A stretch of DNA of 64,000 nt from Arsenicibacter rosenii (GTDB lineage: Bacteria; Bacteroidota; Bacteroidia; Cytophagales; Spirosomataceae): positions 1-64,000 of the forward strand of contig NZ_MORL01000012.1 in assembly GCF_001870735.1 (NCBI RefSeq), read 5' to 3'. The position numbers and the translations under genes are program-made. Under the pieces are notes generated by a model. That model was not told the DNA's origin. It was given only the letters and a program-made list of their open reading frames with translations, and did no database searches. Positions 41,531 through 50,085 of the stretch are shown here, piece by piece; the first letter of the stretch is position 1; every line of letters starts with the position of its first letter.

Positions 41531-41927
41531 TAGTTACTTTTCCTTTCTCCTGTTCTAAATAACGCAATGCGTCCGCCGATTCCAGTTTTTTGAGGGTATC
41601 CGCATTGTACCCGTTCATCCAGGCCATCATGAGGCTATCGGCTTCGCCTAGTTGCCGCGATAACAGGGACGCTTGAGCTTTCTTTTCGTCAGAAAGGAGG
41701 GTGGCCGAAGCCGAAGTAGCAGCCAGGCTGTCTTCTTTGCCGACCAGTTGGTTCAGCTCTTTGCGGAGCTTCATAATCTCTCCGATTTTAGGCATTACCT
41801 CATCATGTACGGCAAAAACTTCTTTTTCTGTTTTATCAATGGCCTCCTGCTGACCGGAATCTCCGCAGGAAAAAAGAAACCCACTCGCCAGAATGGTTAC
41901 CGAAAAAGACAGTACAAGTTTATTCAT
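41469..41927 (-). CDS. Hypothetical coiled-coil lipoprotein
   Basis: A 152-residue lipoprotein (signal MNKLVLSFSVTILASGFLFSC, Cys21). The mature part is almost all helical and charged: KTEKEVFAVHDEVMPKIGEIMKLRKELNQLV, then LLSRQLGEADSLMMAWMNGYNADTL, ending VKEKINSSIADARRFLGKP, consistent with a long coiled coil. Similar proteins upstream of SCO genes in Bacteroidota are often labelled viral A-type inclusion proteins, a name without functional meaning. It overlaps the SCO gene, so it may belong to the same oxidase-assembly operon. ATG 41927 chosen for the signal peptide. Confidence 0.7.
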   Translation of the reverse strand: MNKLVLSFSVTILASGFLFSCGDSGQQEAIDKTEKEVFAVHDEVMPKIGEIMKLRKELNQLVGKEDSLAATSASATLLSDEKKAQASLLSRQLGEADSLMMAWMNGYNADTLKKLESADALRYLEQEKGKVTNVKEKINSSIADARRFLGKP

Positions 41928-41982
41928 GATTGTGTTAACGACTGGTATTGATCTGTTAAATAAATGCCGTAGCGGCAAACAA

Positions 41983-43656
41983 CTATCTGACCGCTACGGA
42001 TGCATTTTGTTTTAAGATTTCACGGGCGTGTTTCAGGGTACTTTGCGACGGATTATTACCGCCAATCATCTGAGCGATTTCCTGAACGCGCTCATCCAGG
42101 TTCAGCTGACGGATACGACTAACAGTTCTGTCAGACGAATGATCTTTGTACACAAAATAATGAGCGGTGCCCTTACCGGCGATTTGTGGCAAATGGGTAA
42201 TGGCAATAATTTGGTGGTTATGCGCCATTTCACGCATCATAACTCCCATTTTTATAGCAATCTCGCCTGAAATCCCGGTGTCAATTTCATCAAAAATAAT
42301 GGTTGGCAATGAACGCTTGCTGGCCAGAATGTACTTAATAGCCATCATAAGCCGCGAAAATTCACCACCCGATGCTACATTTTTAAGCTGCTGTGGCTTA
42401 ATCCCTTTGTTTGCGCTGAATAAAAAAGAGACCGTATCGATACCGGTCATCGTCGGTTTACCGGCTTCGGACAGAATATGCAGTGAAGCATTTGGCATCC
42501 CCAGGTCAGCAAGCAGGGTTGATATTTCCTGTTCAATAGGTTTCAATACTGCCAGGCGTGCTGCCGAAAGTACTTCTGCACTCTGCATCATAATCAGGCG
42601 GGTTTGTTCGGCTCGTGCCCTCGATGCGTCAAGTTCATCATCCAGGTTCAGCACCTTACTGACTTTTCTGGCCAGATCTTCCTGAATGCGTAATAATTCG
42701 GCAACCGTTTTTACCTGATGCTTGGTCTGAAGCTGGTAAATAACCGACAGCCGCTCCCGAATGGTTTCAGCGCGTTCTTCATTTGTTTCTACGCTATCCT
42801 GTTCATCACTGATCTCACCGGCCAGGTCGCGGAGCTCAATCAGCGTACTCTGAGCGCGTTCGAGCAGGGGTTCATATTGCGAGGAAAGCCTGCTGACCGT
42901 AGACAGACTGTTGACAACCCCTTTTAACAGGTCAATAACTGATTGTTCCGGGTTGTCGAGATACTCACTGGCAAGCTGCAGCCGTTCCCGGATTTCCTCG
43001 GCATTCTCCAGTACATTAAGCTCCTGTTCCAGCTGTTCCTGCTCATCGGCCTGTAACTGAACCTTTGACAGCTCTTTATACAGAAACTTGTTGTAATCAA
43101 ATTCCTTACGCATGGAAGACGCTTCCTGCTGGAGCTTATCGTAGGCTTGCTGCGCTTTCCGGTAAGCCTGAAAATCATGGTGATAAACCCGCAATAAATT
43201 ATCATCCTGCGCGTATGTATCAACAATCTGAAGCTGATACTCATTTGAGCCCAGCAAAACCGAATCATGCTGGGAGTGAATATCCATCATCTGGCTGGTA
43301 ACCCTGCGCAGCACATCCAGTGTGACAGGGGTATCATTCACAAACGCACGGGATTTCCCGCTTGGACTGATTTCACGACGAACGACACAGCTTGTACCGT
43401 AGTCGAGCTCTTCTTCTTCAAAAAGTTGTTCGATATAATAGCCGGCAATATTGAACGTACCCTCGATGATACATTTTTTTTCCGGATCGTAAAGGACTTT
43501 AGTATCGGCCCGGTTGCCCAGCAAAAGGCCGATGGCTCCGAGCATGATAGATTTACCTGCACCCGTCTCACCGGTGATGATATTAAGCTCGGTATCGGGC
43601 GTTAACTCAAGCCGGTCAATCAGGGCATAGTTTTTTATGAGTAAATGCGTCAGCAT
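41983..43656 (-). CDS. recN: DNA repair protein RecN
   Basis: A 557-residue SMC-like ATPase for double-strand break repair. Walker A GETGAGKS (residues 30-37), the N-terminal LTHLLIKNYALIDRLEL, the internal coiled coil (about 150-370), and the C-terminal ABC signature/Walker B region (LKNVASGGEFSRLMMAIKYIL, PTIIFDEIDTGISGEIA) are all complete, as is the D-loop/switch histidine in QIIAITHLPQIA. Part of the conserved Bacteroidota block bamD-rpoZ-coaBC-DUF4835-recN. Confidence 0.96.
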   Translation of the reverse strand: MLTHLLIKNYALIDRLELTPDTELNIITGETGAGKSIMLGAIGLLLGNRADTKVLYDPEKKCIIEGTFNIAGYYIEQLFEEEELDYGTSCVVRREISPSGKSRAFVNDTPVTLDVLRRVTSQMMDIHSQHDSVLLGSNEYQLQIVDTYAQDDNLLRVYHHDFQAYRKAQQAYDKLQQEASSMRKEFDYNKFLYKELSKVQLQADEQEQLEQELNVLENAEEIRERLQLASEYLDNPEQSVIDLLKGVVNSLSTVSRLSSQYEPLLERAQSTLIELRDLAGEISDEQDSVETNEERAETIRERLSVIYQLQTKHQVKTVAELLRIQEDLARKVSKVLNLDDELDASRARAEQTRLIMMQSAEVLSAARLAVLKPIEQEISTLLADLGMPNASLHILSEAGKPTMTGIDTVSFLFSANKGIKPQQLKNVASGGEFSRLMMAIKYILASKRSLPTIIFDEIDTGISGEIAIKMGVMMREMAHNHQIIAITHLPQIAGKGTAHYFVYKDHSSDRTVSRIRQLNLDERVQEIAQMIGGNNPSQSTLKHAREILKQNASVAVR

Positions 43657-43750
43657 ACAGTTAGTTCCTTACAGATAAACAACGCAGTCAGGGGGGCAGG
43701 TTCCCGGCCCGGGTGAGTCCGGCGTTAAAAAAAGGACGCTGAAAATCACG

Positions 43751-44656
43751 CTAATTTAACAAGCGGCGATAGGCTTCGGTTTTGCCCGGGTCCAGCTGTG
43801 CCAGCAGGTCAAAAGCCTTTTTGCGTTCGTTTGGTGTTCCTTCGTACATGATGTTAATGATTTCATCGCCTTTTGCATCAAAAAACGAGTTAATCAGCAC
43901 AGAGTTGGGGATCTGTAACATCAATTTACGGATATTCGTCAGAAGGTCAAGCGTTTGTTTCCGGACTTCAATCGGGTTTGACGAGAAAAGGTCAAGACCC
44001 AGACGGTGATAGGTATATAACCCTTCGCGGAAAGCAAGAAACTGTTGGTTCTGCAGATTCTCAATCAGGTAGTAACGGTTGCGCTTGTCGCCTTCCGGCC
44101 CCCAGTAGCTGCGTGCGGGCCCCTGTTGTGCATAGTTCATCACTGAATACGCTTTCTGTATATGCGGGTTGCCACCCAATTTGCTGAACGTATCATAATC
44201 AACCGCCAGAGCTACATAGGCATAGAAGGCAAGAATTGACGTTAATTCATCGGTATAGAGATTATCCCGGTAATAAACCGGCTGGGTGGGCAGATAAGCA
44301 AAGCTGAAATTCCGGTCTACGTAGCTGAAAACGGTTGTTTCATAATTAGTACCATAGACCGGACGGGTAATGACAAACTGTGCCGTCCCTTCAAAGACTC
44401 CCTGTGAGGTCGATTTCAGCAGGTTAATATTGAGCGAACAGTTAATTCGTTCCGTTGTAGTAAACTGGTCATTGGTCCAGCGCCGGTTATTCATCATATC
44501 CGTGATAAATGCCTTTAACTGATCAAAATAAGCGAAATCAGTTTTTTGCTGAGCCGCCAGCTGATCGGCATTAACGGTAATGCGGCAATTAAGCTCCTGG
44601 GCCTGAGCAGAAAAGAGCAGGCAGCAGAGCATGCCAAATGTGAGGATGTATTTCAT
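43751..44656 (-). CDS. DUF4835 exported protein
   Basis: A 301-residue secreted protein: signal ending LFSAQAQ, then ELNCRITVNADQLAAQQKTD, the diagnostic start of DUF4835. Other family words are FITDMMNNRRWTNDQF, RINCSLNINL, AQFVITRPVYGTNYETTVFSY and GPARSYWGPEGDKRNRYYL. The family is almost confined to Bacteroidota and nearly always sits between coaBC and recN, as here; its role is unknown but the conserved location suggests an envelope function. ATG 44656 gives the signal peptide. Confidence 0.92.
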   Translation of the reverse strand: MKYILTFGMLCCLLFSAQAQELNCRITVNADQLAAQQKTDFAYFDQLKAFITDMMNNRRWTNDQFTTTERINCSLNINLLKSTSQGVFEGTAQFVITRPVYGTNYETTVFSYVDRNFSFAYLPTQPVYYRDNLYTDELTSILAFYAYVALAVDYDTFSKLGGNPHIQKAYSVMNYAQQGPARSYWGPEGDKRNRYYLIENLQNQQFLAFREGLYTYHRLGLDLFSSNPIEVRKQTLDLLTNIRKLMLQIPNSVLINSFFDAKGDEIINIMYEGTPNERKKAFDLLAQLDPGKTEAYRRLLN

Positions 44657-44678
44657 ACCAAATGGAAACTTCCGGATT

Positions 44679-45872
44679 TTATAAGACACGTTCAACGAGT
44701 TGCAGGAGATCCCTGGCTACGGCTTCTTTAGATTTAAGACTAAATTCGTAAACCGCTTCGTGTTTGTCAATAACGGTAATTTTGTTTGTATCGTGTCCGA
44801 AGCCGGCCCCTTGATCCCGCAATGAGTTGAGAACGATCCAGTCAAGGTTTTTGGCATGTAGCTTCTTCAGGGCATTCTGGCGCTCGTTCTCCGTTTCCAG
44901 GGCAAATCCCATCATCAACTGCCCGGATCTTTTTTGACTGCCAAGCGTTGCGGCAATGTCAGTTGTTTTGGTCAGTTCTAAGTCAAACAGCGCGTCTTTC
45001 TTTTTAATCTTCTGATCTGCCGGATGCGCAGGGGTATAATCAGCAACGGCTGCATTCAGAATAACGATATCTGATTCAGGAAAAGCCTGTTGCATGGCCC
45101 CAAACATCTCCGCAGCAGAACGGACGTCAATACGGCAGATGGTTGAATCCGGCACGGAAAGCGCGGTCGGCCCGCTGACCAGTGTCACATGTGCTCCGGC
45201 TTTAGCGAAGGCATCCGCAATGGCATATCCCATTTTGCCGGTGGAATGATTGCTGATATAACGCACCGGATCGATGGGTTCCTGCGTTGGTCCGGCCGTA
45301 ATGAGTACCCGCTTACCAGCCATGGCCGGGCGCAGGCTAAAATGACGGTCAAGCGTTTGGACAATGGTTTCGGGTTCAGCCAGGCGCCCCTCTCCGACAA
45401 GACCGCTGGCCAGTTCACCGTATTCCGCCTCAATGATATGGTTCCCGTAAGCGCGGAGTTTAGCCAGATTGCCAAGCGTTGCCGGATGTTTGTACATGTC
45501 GAGGTCCATCGCCGGGGCGAAGAAAACCGGACACCTTGCCGACAGATAAACGGCCGAAAGCAGATCGTTGCACAGCCCCTGTGCACAACGGGCTATCGTA
45601 TTGGCTGATGCGGGAGCAATCAACAGTGCATCAGCCCAAAGTCCCAGATCAACGTGGTTATTCCATTGGCCGGTTTCATCTTTAACGAAAGTAGTGAGCA
45701 CAGGCCGTTTCGACAAAGTTGAAAGGGTTAGAGGCGTGATAAACGTTGTTGCGGCTTCGGTCATCACAACCTGCACTTCTGCGCCGGCTTTAACCAGTAA
45801 CCGGGTCAGGTGAGCGGTTTTATAGGCCGATATACTGCCGGTAACGCCTAGCAAAATTCGTTTTCCCTGCAT
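44679..45872 (-). CDS. coaBC: Bifunctional phosphopantothenoylcysteine decarboxylase / phosphopantothenate-cysteine ligase
   Basis: A 397-residue enzyme for two steps of CoA synthesis. The N-terminal flavin-dependent CoaC part has KRILLGVTGSISAYKTAHL, the histidine in NHVDLGLWADALLIAPASANT, and PAMDLDMYKHPAT. The C-terminal CoaB part has GKRVLITAGPTQEPIDPVRYI, SNHSTGKMGYAIA, and NAAVADYTPAHPADQKIKKK. ATG 45872 is used; the longer frame to 45920 would translate through the rpoZ terminator. It follows rpoZ and precedes DUF4835 (22-bp gap). Confidence 0.95.
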   Translation of the reverse strand: MQGKRILLGVTGSISAYKTAHLTRLLVKAGAEVQVVMTEAATTFITPLTLSTLSKRPVLTTFVKDETGQWNNHVDLGLWADALLIAPASANTIARCAQGLCNDLLSAVYLSARCPVFFAPAMDLDMYKHPATLGNLAKLRAYGNHIIEAEYGELASGLVGEGRLAEPETIVQTLDRHFSLRPAMAGKRVLITAGPTQEPIDPVRYISNHSTGKMGYAIADAFAKAGAHVTLVSGPTALSVPDSTICRIDVRSAAEMFGAMQQAFPESDIVILNAAVADYTPAHPADQKIKKKDALFDLELTKTTDIAATLGSQKRSGQLMMGFALETENERQNALKKLHAKNLDWIVLNSLRDQGAGFGHDTNKITVIDKHEAVYEFSLKSKEAVARDLLQLVERVL

Positions 45873-45883
45873 TGGTTTACCAT

Positions 45884-45913
45884 AAAAAAACCGCACGGAA
45901 AGCCCATGCGGTT
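45884..45913 (-). terminator. Terminator of rpoZ
   Basis: AACCGCA ... TGCGGTT stem (11-nt loop) with a seven-T run on the minus strand, 23 bp after the rpoZ stop and just before coaBC, so coaBC likely receives only partial read-through or starts separately. Confidence 0.7.
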
Positions 45914-45935
45914 CGGTCACATGTACTATTTATGA

Positions 45936-46247
45936 CTAAGCTTCTTCTTCGGTATTGTAACGGAAGTAGATTTTGCCCTCCAGAAATTCATCTGTAGCAA
46001 TCGACGTAGGCTTAGGCATACGTTCGTAGTATTTCGAAATCTCGATTTGTTCGCGGTTTTCGAATACTTCTTCCAGGTTATCAACCGCCGACACAAATTC
46101 TGAAAGTTTCGCGCTCAGCTCTTCTTTCATTTTCGTTGAGATTTGACGGGCGCGCTTAGAGATAATGGATACAGACTCATACAGGTTACCTGTTGCTGCT
46201 GCGATTTTATCCGTATCGCGGGTAATCAATGAAGGATTCGTTGCCAT
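45936..46247 (-). CDS. rpoZ: RNA polymerase omega subunit (Bacteroidota type)
   Basis: A 103-residue small protein. SLITRDTDKIAAATGNLYESVSIISKRARQI corresponds to the omega core (the A-x-R-A-R-Q-I element for binding the beta' C-terminus), followed by a Bacteroidota-type acidic tail (EEVFENREQIEISKYYERMPKPTSIATDEFLEGKIYFRY). Omega assists RNA polymerase assembly. The position between bamD and coaBC is the conserved one. Confidence 0.92.
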   Translation of the reverse strand: MATNPSLITRDTDKIAAATGNLYESVSIISKRARQISTKMKEELSAKLSEFVSAVDNLEEVFENREQIEISKYYERMPKPTSIATDEFLEGKIYFRYNTEEEA

Positions 46248-46308
46248 ATATTGCTAGTTGAAAGAAGTAGTTTGTTTATCGGTTAGAAGAACAGTAAACT
46301 ACTATAAA

Positions 46309-47208
46309 TTAATTCGCTGACGTTACTTTAGCCGGACGGTTTGTGTCGTTCTGCTTTTGCTGTAACTCTTTAATCTCTTTTTCCAGTTTATCGATTCGTT
46401 CAATTTCTTTCAGACTCGTCTCGTGCATCTTTTCTGCCTGCCGCACATAAGCGCTTTTCGGATATTTATCGATCATATCCTGGTAGTAGGTTATCGCATC
46501 CTTATAGCGATCTTTCTGCTTGGTTTCCATACTGTTCTGAGCATACTGGAACTGAGCATCTACTTTCAGAAAAGCCAGCTCCTCGTTGAACTCCGAATCC
46601 GGAAACTCTTTCTGGAAGTTGTTGATCGCGACAACCGATGATTTCAGAGACGAAATATTAAATGAGCTCGTTTTGTAGTACAATTTGGCGCGCTCATATG
46701 CTTTGGTCTCCAGCTTCTTACGAAGTTCACCAATCATTTTGGTACAGTCTTCGCGGTATTTACTTTCAGGATAAGCATTAACAAAATCCTGTAGAGAAGC
46801 CATTGCGACGAGTGTATTTGACTGGTCCAGGTTGTATTTCGGTGTATCCTTATACAAAGACAACGCATACATATACATTGACTCCTGGGCGTAATCACTA
46901 CGGGCAAATGTTTCGTAGAACTTTTTGAAAAGAGTGGCACTGACCGCATACAATTGCTGATGGTACTGGGTGTACGCGTAATAAAACTGAGACATTTCCT
47001 GTTCAGAACTACCACGCAGGCGGGGTATCAATTCTTCAAAAAGAACACCTGCCTTATACCAGTCTCCCTTTTTATAATACTCTAGTGCAGCTTTGTACTT
47101 TTCATCATCAGTACCGTGCTTCTGTAGTTTAGAAAAAGGGCTACATGCGCTGAAAAGCACTGCTAAAATTAACCCACAAAAAAATCCGACGATTCGGCGT
47201 TGTTGCAT
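46309..47208 (-). CDS. bamD: Outer membrane assembly lipoprotein BamD
   Basis: A 299-residue lipoprotein with signal FFCGLILAVLFSAC (Cys22) and TPR-like helical repeats: ALEYYKKGDWYKAGVLFEELIP, YAYTQYHQQLYAVSATLFKKF, YAQESMYMYALSLYKDTPKYN, DFVNAYPESKYREDC, and YYQDMIDKYPKSAYVRQAEKM. It is part of the BAM complex that inserts beta-barrel proteins in the outer membrane. The C-terminal coiled coil (EIERIDKLEKEIKELQQKQND) is an addition seen in related bacteria. A TATCTTTG element lies 8-15 bp upstream of the start, which would leave almost no leader. Confidence 0.93.
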   Translation of the reverse strand: MQQRRIVGFFCGLILAVLFSACSPFSKLQKHGTDDEKYKAALEYYKKGDWYKAGVLFEELIPRLRGSSEQEMSQFYYAYTQYHQQLYAVSATLFKKFYETFARSDYAQESMYMYALSLYKDTPKYNLDQSNTLVAMASLQDFVNAYPESKYREDCTKMIGELRKKLETKAYERAKLYYKTSSFNISSLKSSVVAINNFQKEFPDSEFNEELAFLKVDAQFQYAQNSMETKQKDRYKDAITYYQDMIDKYPKSAYVRQAEKMHETSLKEIERIDKLEKEIKELQQKQNDTNRPAKVTSAN

Positions 47209-47374
47209 ATGGCCGCAAAGATAATAAAAAATAAATTAGCCGCTGAGCGATCCGACGCTTCGGCGGCTACCTTGTAAAAACGACTGAGCAGTAGAATTAG
47301 TGCCTGCCTGATGTTCCTGGGCAGGTCTGCGGGCCGTTTTTTAAGATTTTTTAAAACTTCTTTCAGAAAGCTGA

Positions 47375-48019
47375 CTACTGGCGACGGATCAGCACTTTTT
47401 TGGTCGCTACACTTCTTCCGTCAAGCATCAACTGGTAATAGTAGAGACCGTTAGACAGAGAGTGAGTGTTAATACGTATCCGGCGGTCATTCTGATCAAG
47501 TGTATACTCCGCAACAGGAGTAGACAGAATACTCATCAGAACTAATTTCGCCTCAACGCCGGGGGTCAGAAACTGATAGTCTATGTCGAAATAATCGCTG
47601 ACCACAGGATTCGGATAAGCATTTGACGCCACAATTTTGTCGCTGGCGTAAAGCTTGTTTTCGTTTTTATCTGTCCGGAGATTCTCGTTCTCATCCCGGG
47701 CAACGGTGCGCGTCTCGGCTGTTTGAGTAGCGGGGGCTTCCGTTGCAGTCGGACGTACGGCCGTACCGGTTGACTGAGAGAGTTTAAACCGGTTCAGAGG
47801 GCTGCCGGCTGTTGGGTTAGACAAACCCCGGTTCAGACTGCCGGCACCGGAAAACAGGGAAGTCGTAGCTCCCGGTAAAGTCGCCTTTAACGTTATTGGT
47901 CTGGAGGCAGATGCCGAACGACCCATCTCAAGACGACTCTTCGTCTGCGCCTGCAGCGAAGTAGTGGCCATGAGCAATAAGCCGGTTAAACATCCAATAA
48001 AAGGTATATATTGTTTCAT
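47375..48019 (-). CDS. Secreted protein with type IX secretion (T9SS) sorting domain
   Basis: A 214-residue exported protein: signal peptide (FIGCLTGLLLMATTSLQAQ), a low-complexity Ser/Thr/Ala-rich middle (residues 30-125), and a C-terminal T9SS type A sorting domain starting at AYPNPVVSDYFDIDYQF and ending LSNGLYYYQLMLDGRSVATKKVLIRR. The N-terminal cargo part has no recognised fold, so the protein may be little more than a surface-displayed linker. A good promoter lies 36-66 bp upstream. Confidence 0.88.
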   Translation of the reverse strand: MKQYIPFIGCLTGLLLMATTSLQAQTKSRLEMGRSASASRPITLKATLPGATTSLFSGAGSLNRGLSNPTAGSPLNRFKLSQSTGTAVRPTATEAPATQTAETRTVARDENENLRTDKNENKLYASDKIVASNAYPNPVVSDYFDIDYQFLTPGVEAKLVLMSILSTPVAEYTLDQNDRRIRINTHSLSNGLYYYQLMLDGRSVATKKVLIRRQ

Positions 48020-48055
48020 TGTAATTCAAAATCAGGGTACTTTAACGCCACTTTA

Positions 48056-48085
48056 CAAAACTATTTATAATAAAGAGAATTGCAA
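48056..48085 (-). promoter_or_regulatory. Promoter of the T9SS-domain gene
   Basis: Minus strand TTG (48083-48085), 19 nt, TAGTTTTG (48056-48063). It matches the Bacteroidota consensus at both elements; leader about 30 nt. Confidence 0.65.
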
Positions 48086-48124
48086 CGCGTTGTACTGTGA
48101 AAAATTGTTAAAACTTACGTAAAA

Positions 48125-49951
48125 TTACTGCTTCTTTTTCGTTAGAACAGAATTTAGTGCGGATGGTTTAGTCAGTGGTCCGCTTTTTTTGTTACCGGTC
48201 GTTTTTTTAGGCTGAACGGTAATCTGATGCGTCAAAACGGTTTCTTTACCCGGTCTGTCTTCGATCCGCCACAGAAAACCTTCCAGTATTTTTTTGTCTT
48301 CGTTCATTTCGAGCGGCGGAATAAACTGGGCATCCGGCTGACCGTAGAAACGAATCTTTTCAACTTTACTCTTCTCATCGAATTCCAGATTCATGCGGCT
48401 GCATTCTACATGGTTTAACCCGACCAGCTTGTTCTTCTCATCAACGGCAAAGTAGATACTCTGACCGTTGCCTTCCACAATGACCCGATCCAGTACGGTT
48501 CGGTTTACGGTTGTTGTTGAACCCGGCTTTTCCGGTTTTGCTTTCCCTTTTCCTTTCGCAACCGTCTGACTGGCTGGTGGTTCGGCGGATAAGGTGTCGG
48601 TCACAGACCGGAAATAGGCAGTAATGCTCCTGCCTTTAACCTGATTAAAGTTCTTCAACGTATCCTGCGCAATTACGAAAGACCGGGTGCGCAGTAACAT
48701 CCGGTCTATCCGGTTATTTTTCATTTTTGCCGTCATGGAATCTGCTTCCATCTGGTAGTTCTGACTCCACACAATCGGCTTTTTGTAAAAGTAAATGGTT
48801 GAATCAGCTACGTCGTAGACCAGAGAGTCACAACGGCTTTGCAGGTCTGATTTATAAACAATTACATTCTTCTGACCTACCAGTTTTTTAGGCTTTTTTA
48901 CGTCATCTTTTTTGGTACCGTCGTTAAGACGAGCCGAATCGGATTTTGTAACATCCGGTGCATCAAATGCAAAGAGTGTATCGGCCCGCATAAACAACGT
49001 ATCCTGACTCACTACGCTTCGTACAACCGCATGGCCGGTTACCCTGGAGACGCCTGCCTTGCCGTTATACCGGCCATGATCACCGGTAATGACTGTTTTG
49101 TCTTCTTTCGAAACCAGAACAACATTGCCTTTGGCGATCCCCAGTTCGGTCATGTTGTCGTAAAAAAGGGTATCACCGGTTAGTGTGTACTTAGGCATTT
49201 CGACCGTCGTGCGTTTCTGAAAGTTTGATACACGTGTAGCCGTATTATACTCACCTTCCTTAGCAAAAATTGTACCGTCCTTATTGACGATTTTAGTTGG
49301 GCCTCTGAACGTTGCTATCCGGCTCAGTGAATTGTAAAGTAGTGAGTCGTTTGTCAGTGTCCCTTTAGGGCCAACCAGTTTTACGTTTTTATAGAAACGG
49401 AATTGTTTAATTCGTGTATCATAAAAACCCTCATTGCTGGTCAGTATATTTTCACGGTCAACAATCCGCCCTTTTACGGGATAATGTGCAATGCCGTTTA
49501 CCATGTCGTAATCCAGCCGGGTGGTTGTCAGGGTCATTTTGCGGTCGCGCATGGTGATGCGTCCCCGAAGGTTTGCCTGACGGGTATTCCCATAATAAAA
49601 CATGGTATCCCCCTTAATCGAAATCGTATCCCCCTGAACGATCCGGACATTCCCGTATGCTTCAATTACGTTGGTTGTGACATTCTGGATGGCCAGGTCG
49701 CAAAACATTAATACGCCTTTATGCCGTAACTTTACGTGATTAACCAGCCGGCGCACGACTCCCTCAGGGTTATTAAGCACGACTAAGCTGTCGGGCGGCG
49801 GTGATAAAAGTTCAACCTTCTCGGCGGGGCCGGAAGGAGCTGTTGCCGGTCGGCCTGGCTGCGCCTGTGCAAGCACGGGACAAACAATGGCCAGCAACAG
49901 AATCACGTTTATTATAATGACTCGGATTTTATGAAAAACGTTGCAGTGCAT
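48125..49951 (-). CDS. OstA/LptA-like periplasmic protein
   Basis: A 608-residue exported protein. Signal peptide ILLLAIVCPVLAQAQ, then many repeats of the OstA/LptA beta-jellyroll (MFCDLAIQNVTTNVIEAYGNVRIVQGDTI, GDTMFYYGNTRQANLRGRITM, NTLTNDSLLYNSLSRIATF, GDTLFYDNMTELGIAKGNVVLVSKED, GDHGRYNGKAGVSRVTGHAVV). This long LptA-like form is typical of Bacteroidota and is thought to bridge lipopolysaccharide across the periplasm. A Lys/Gly-rich linker (AKGKGKAKPEKPG) sits near residue 475. Confidence 0.85.
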   Translation of the reverse strand: MHCNVFHKIRVIIINVILLLAIVCPVLAQAQPGRPATAPSGPAEKVELLSPPPDSLVVLNNPEGVVRRLVNHVKLRHKGVLMFCDLAIQNVTTNVIEAYGNVRIVQGDTISIKGDTMFYYGNTRQANLRGRITMRDRKMTLTTTRLDYDMVNGIAHYPVKGRIVDRENILTSNEGFYDTRIKQFRFYKNVKLVGPKGTLTNDSLLYNSLSRIATFRGPTKIVNKDGTIFAKEGEYNTATRVSNFQKRTTVEMPKYTLTGDTLFYDNMTELGIAKGNVVLVSKEDKTVITGDHGRYNGKAGVSRVTGHAVVRSVVSQDTLFMRADTLFAFDAPDVTKSDSARLNDGTKKDDVKKPKKLVGQKNVIVYKSDLQSRCDSLVYDVADSTIYFYKKPIVWSQNYQMEADSMTAKMKNNRIDRMLLRTRSFVIAQDTLKNFNQVKGRSITAYFRSVTDTLSAEPPASQTVAKGKGKAKPEKPGSTTTVNRTVLDRVIVEGNGQSIYFAVDEKNKLVGLNHVECSRMNLEFDEKSKVEKIRFYGQPDAQFIPPLEMNEDKKILEGFLWRIEDRPGKETVLTHQITVQPKKTTGNKKSGPLTKPSALNSVLTKKKQ

Positions 49952-50085
49952 AGTAAAAAAGATGCGGAAACCGCTGACAAAGGCCCGCGTATTTAACGCA
50001 TATAGATATAAATATGGCTGTTAGAGCACAAAACGATCGTTCCAGAACAAACGACAAAGATAGGTTGTCCCGGGCAGACACCGGT

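Noticed and set aside
47216-47223. TATCTTTG upstream of bamD as a confirmed promoter
   Set aside because: It lies so close to the start codon that the mRNA would be nearly leaderless, and there is no -33 element; not listed as a feature.
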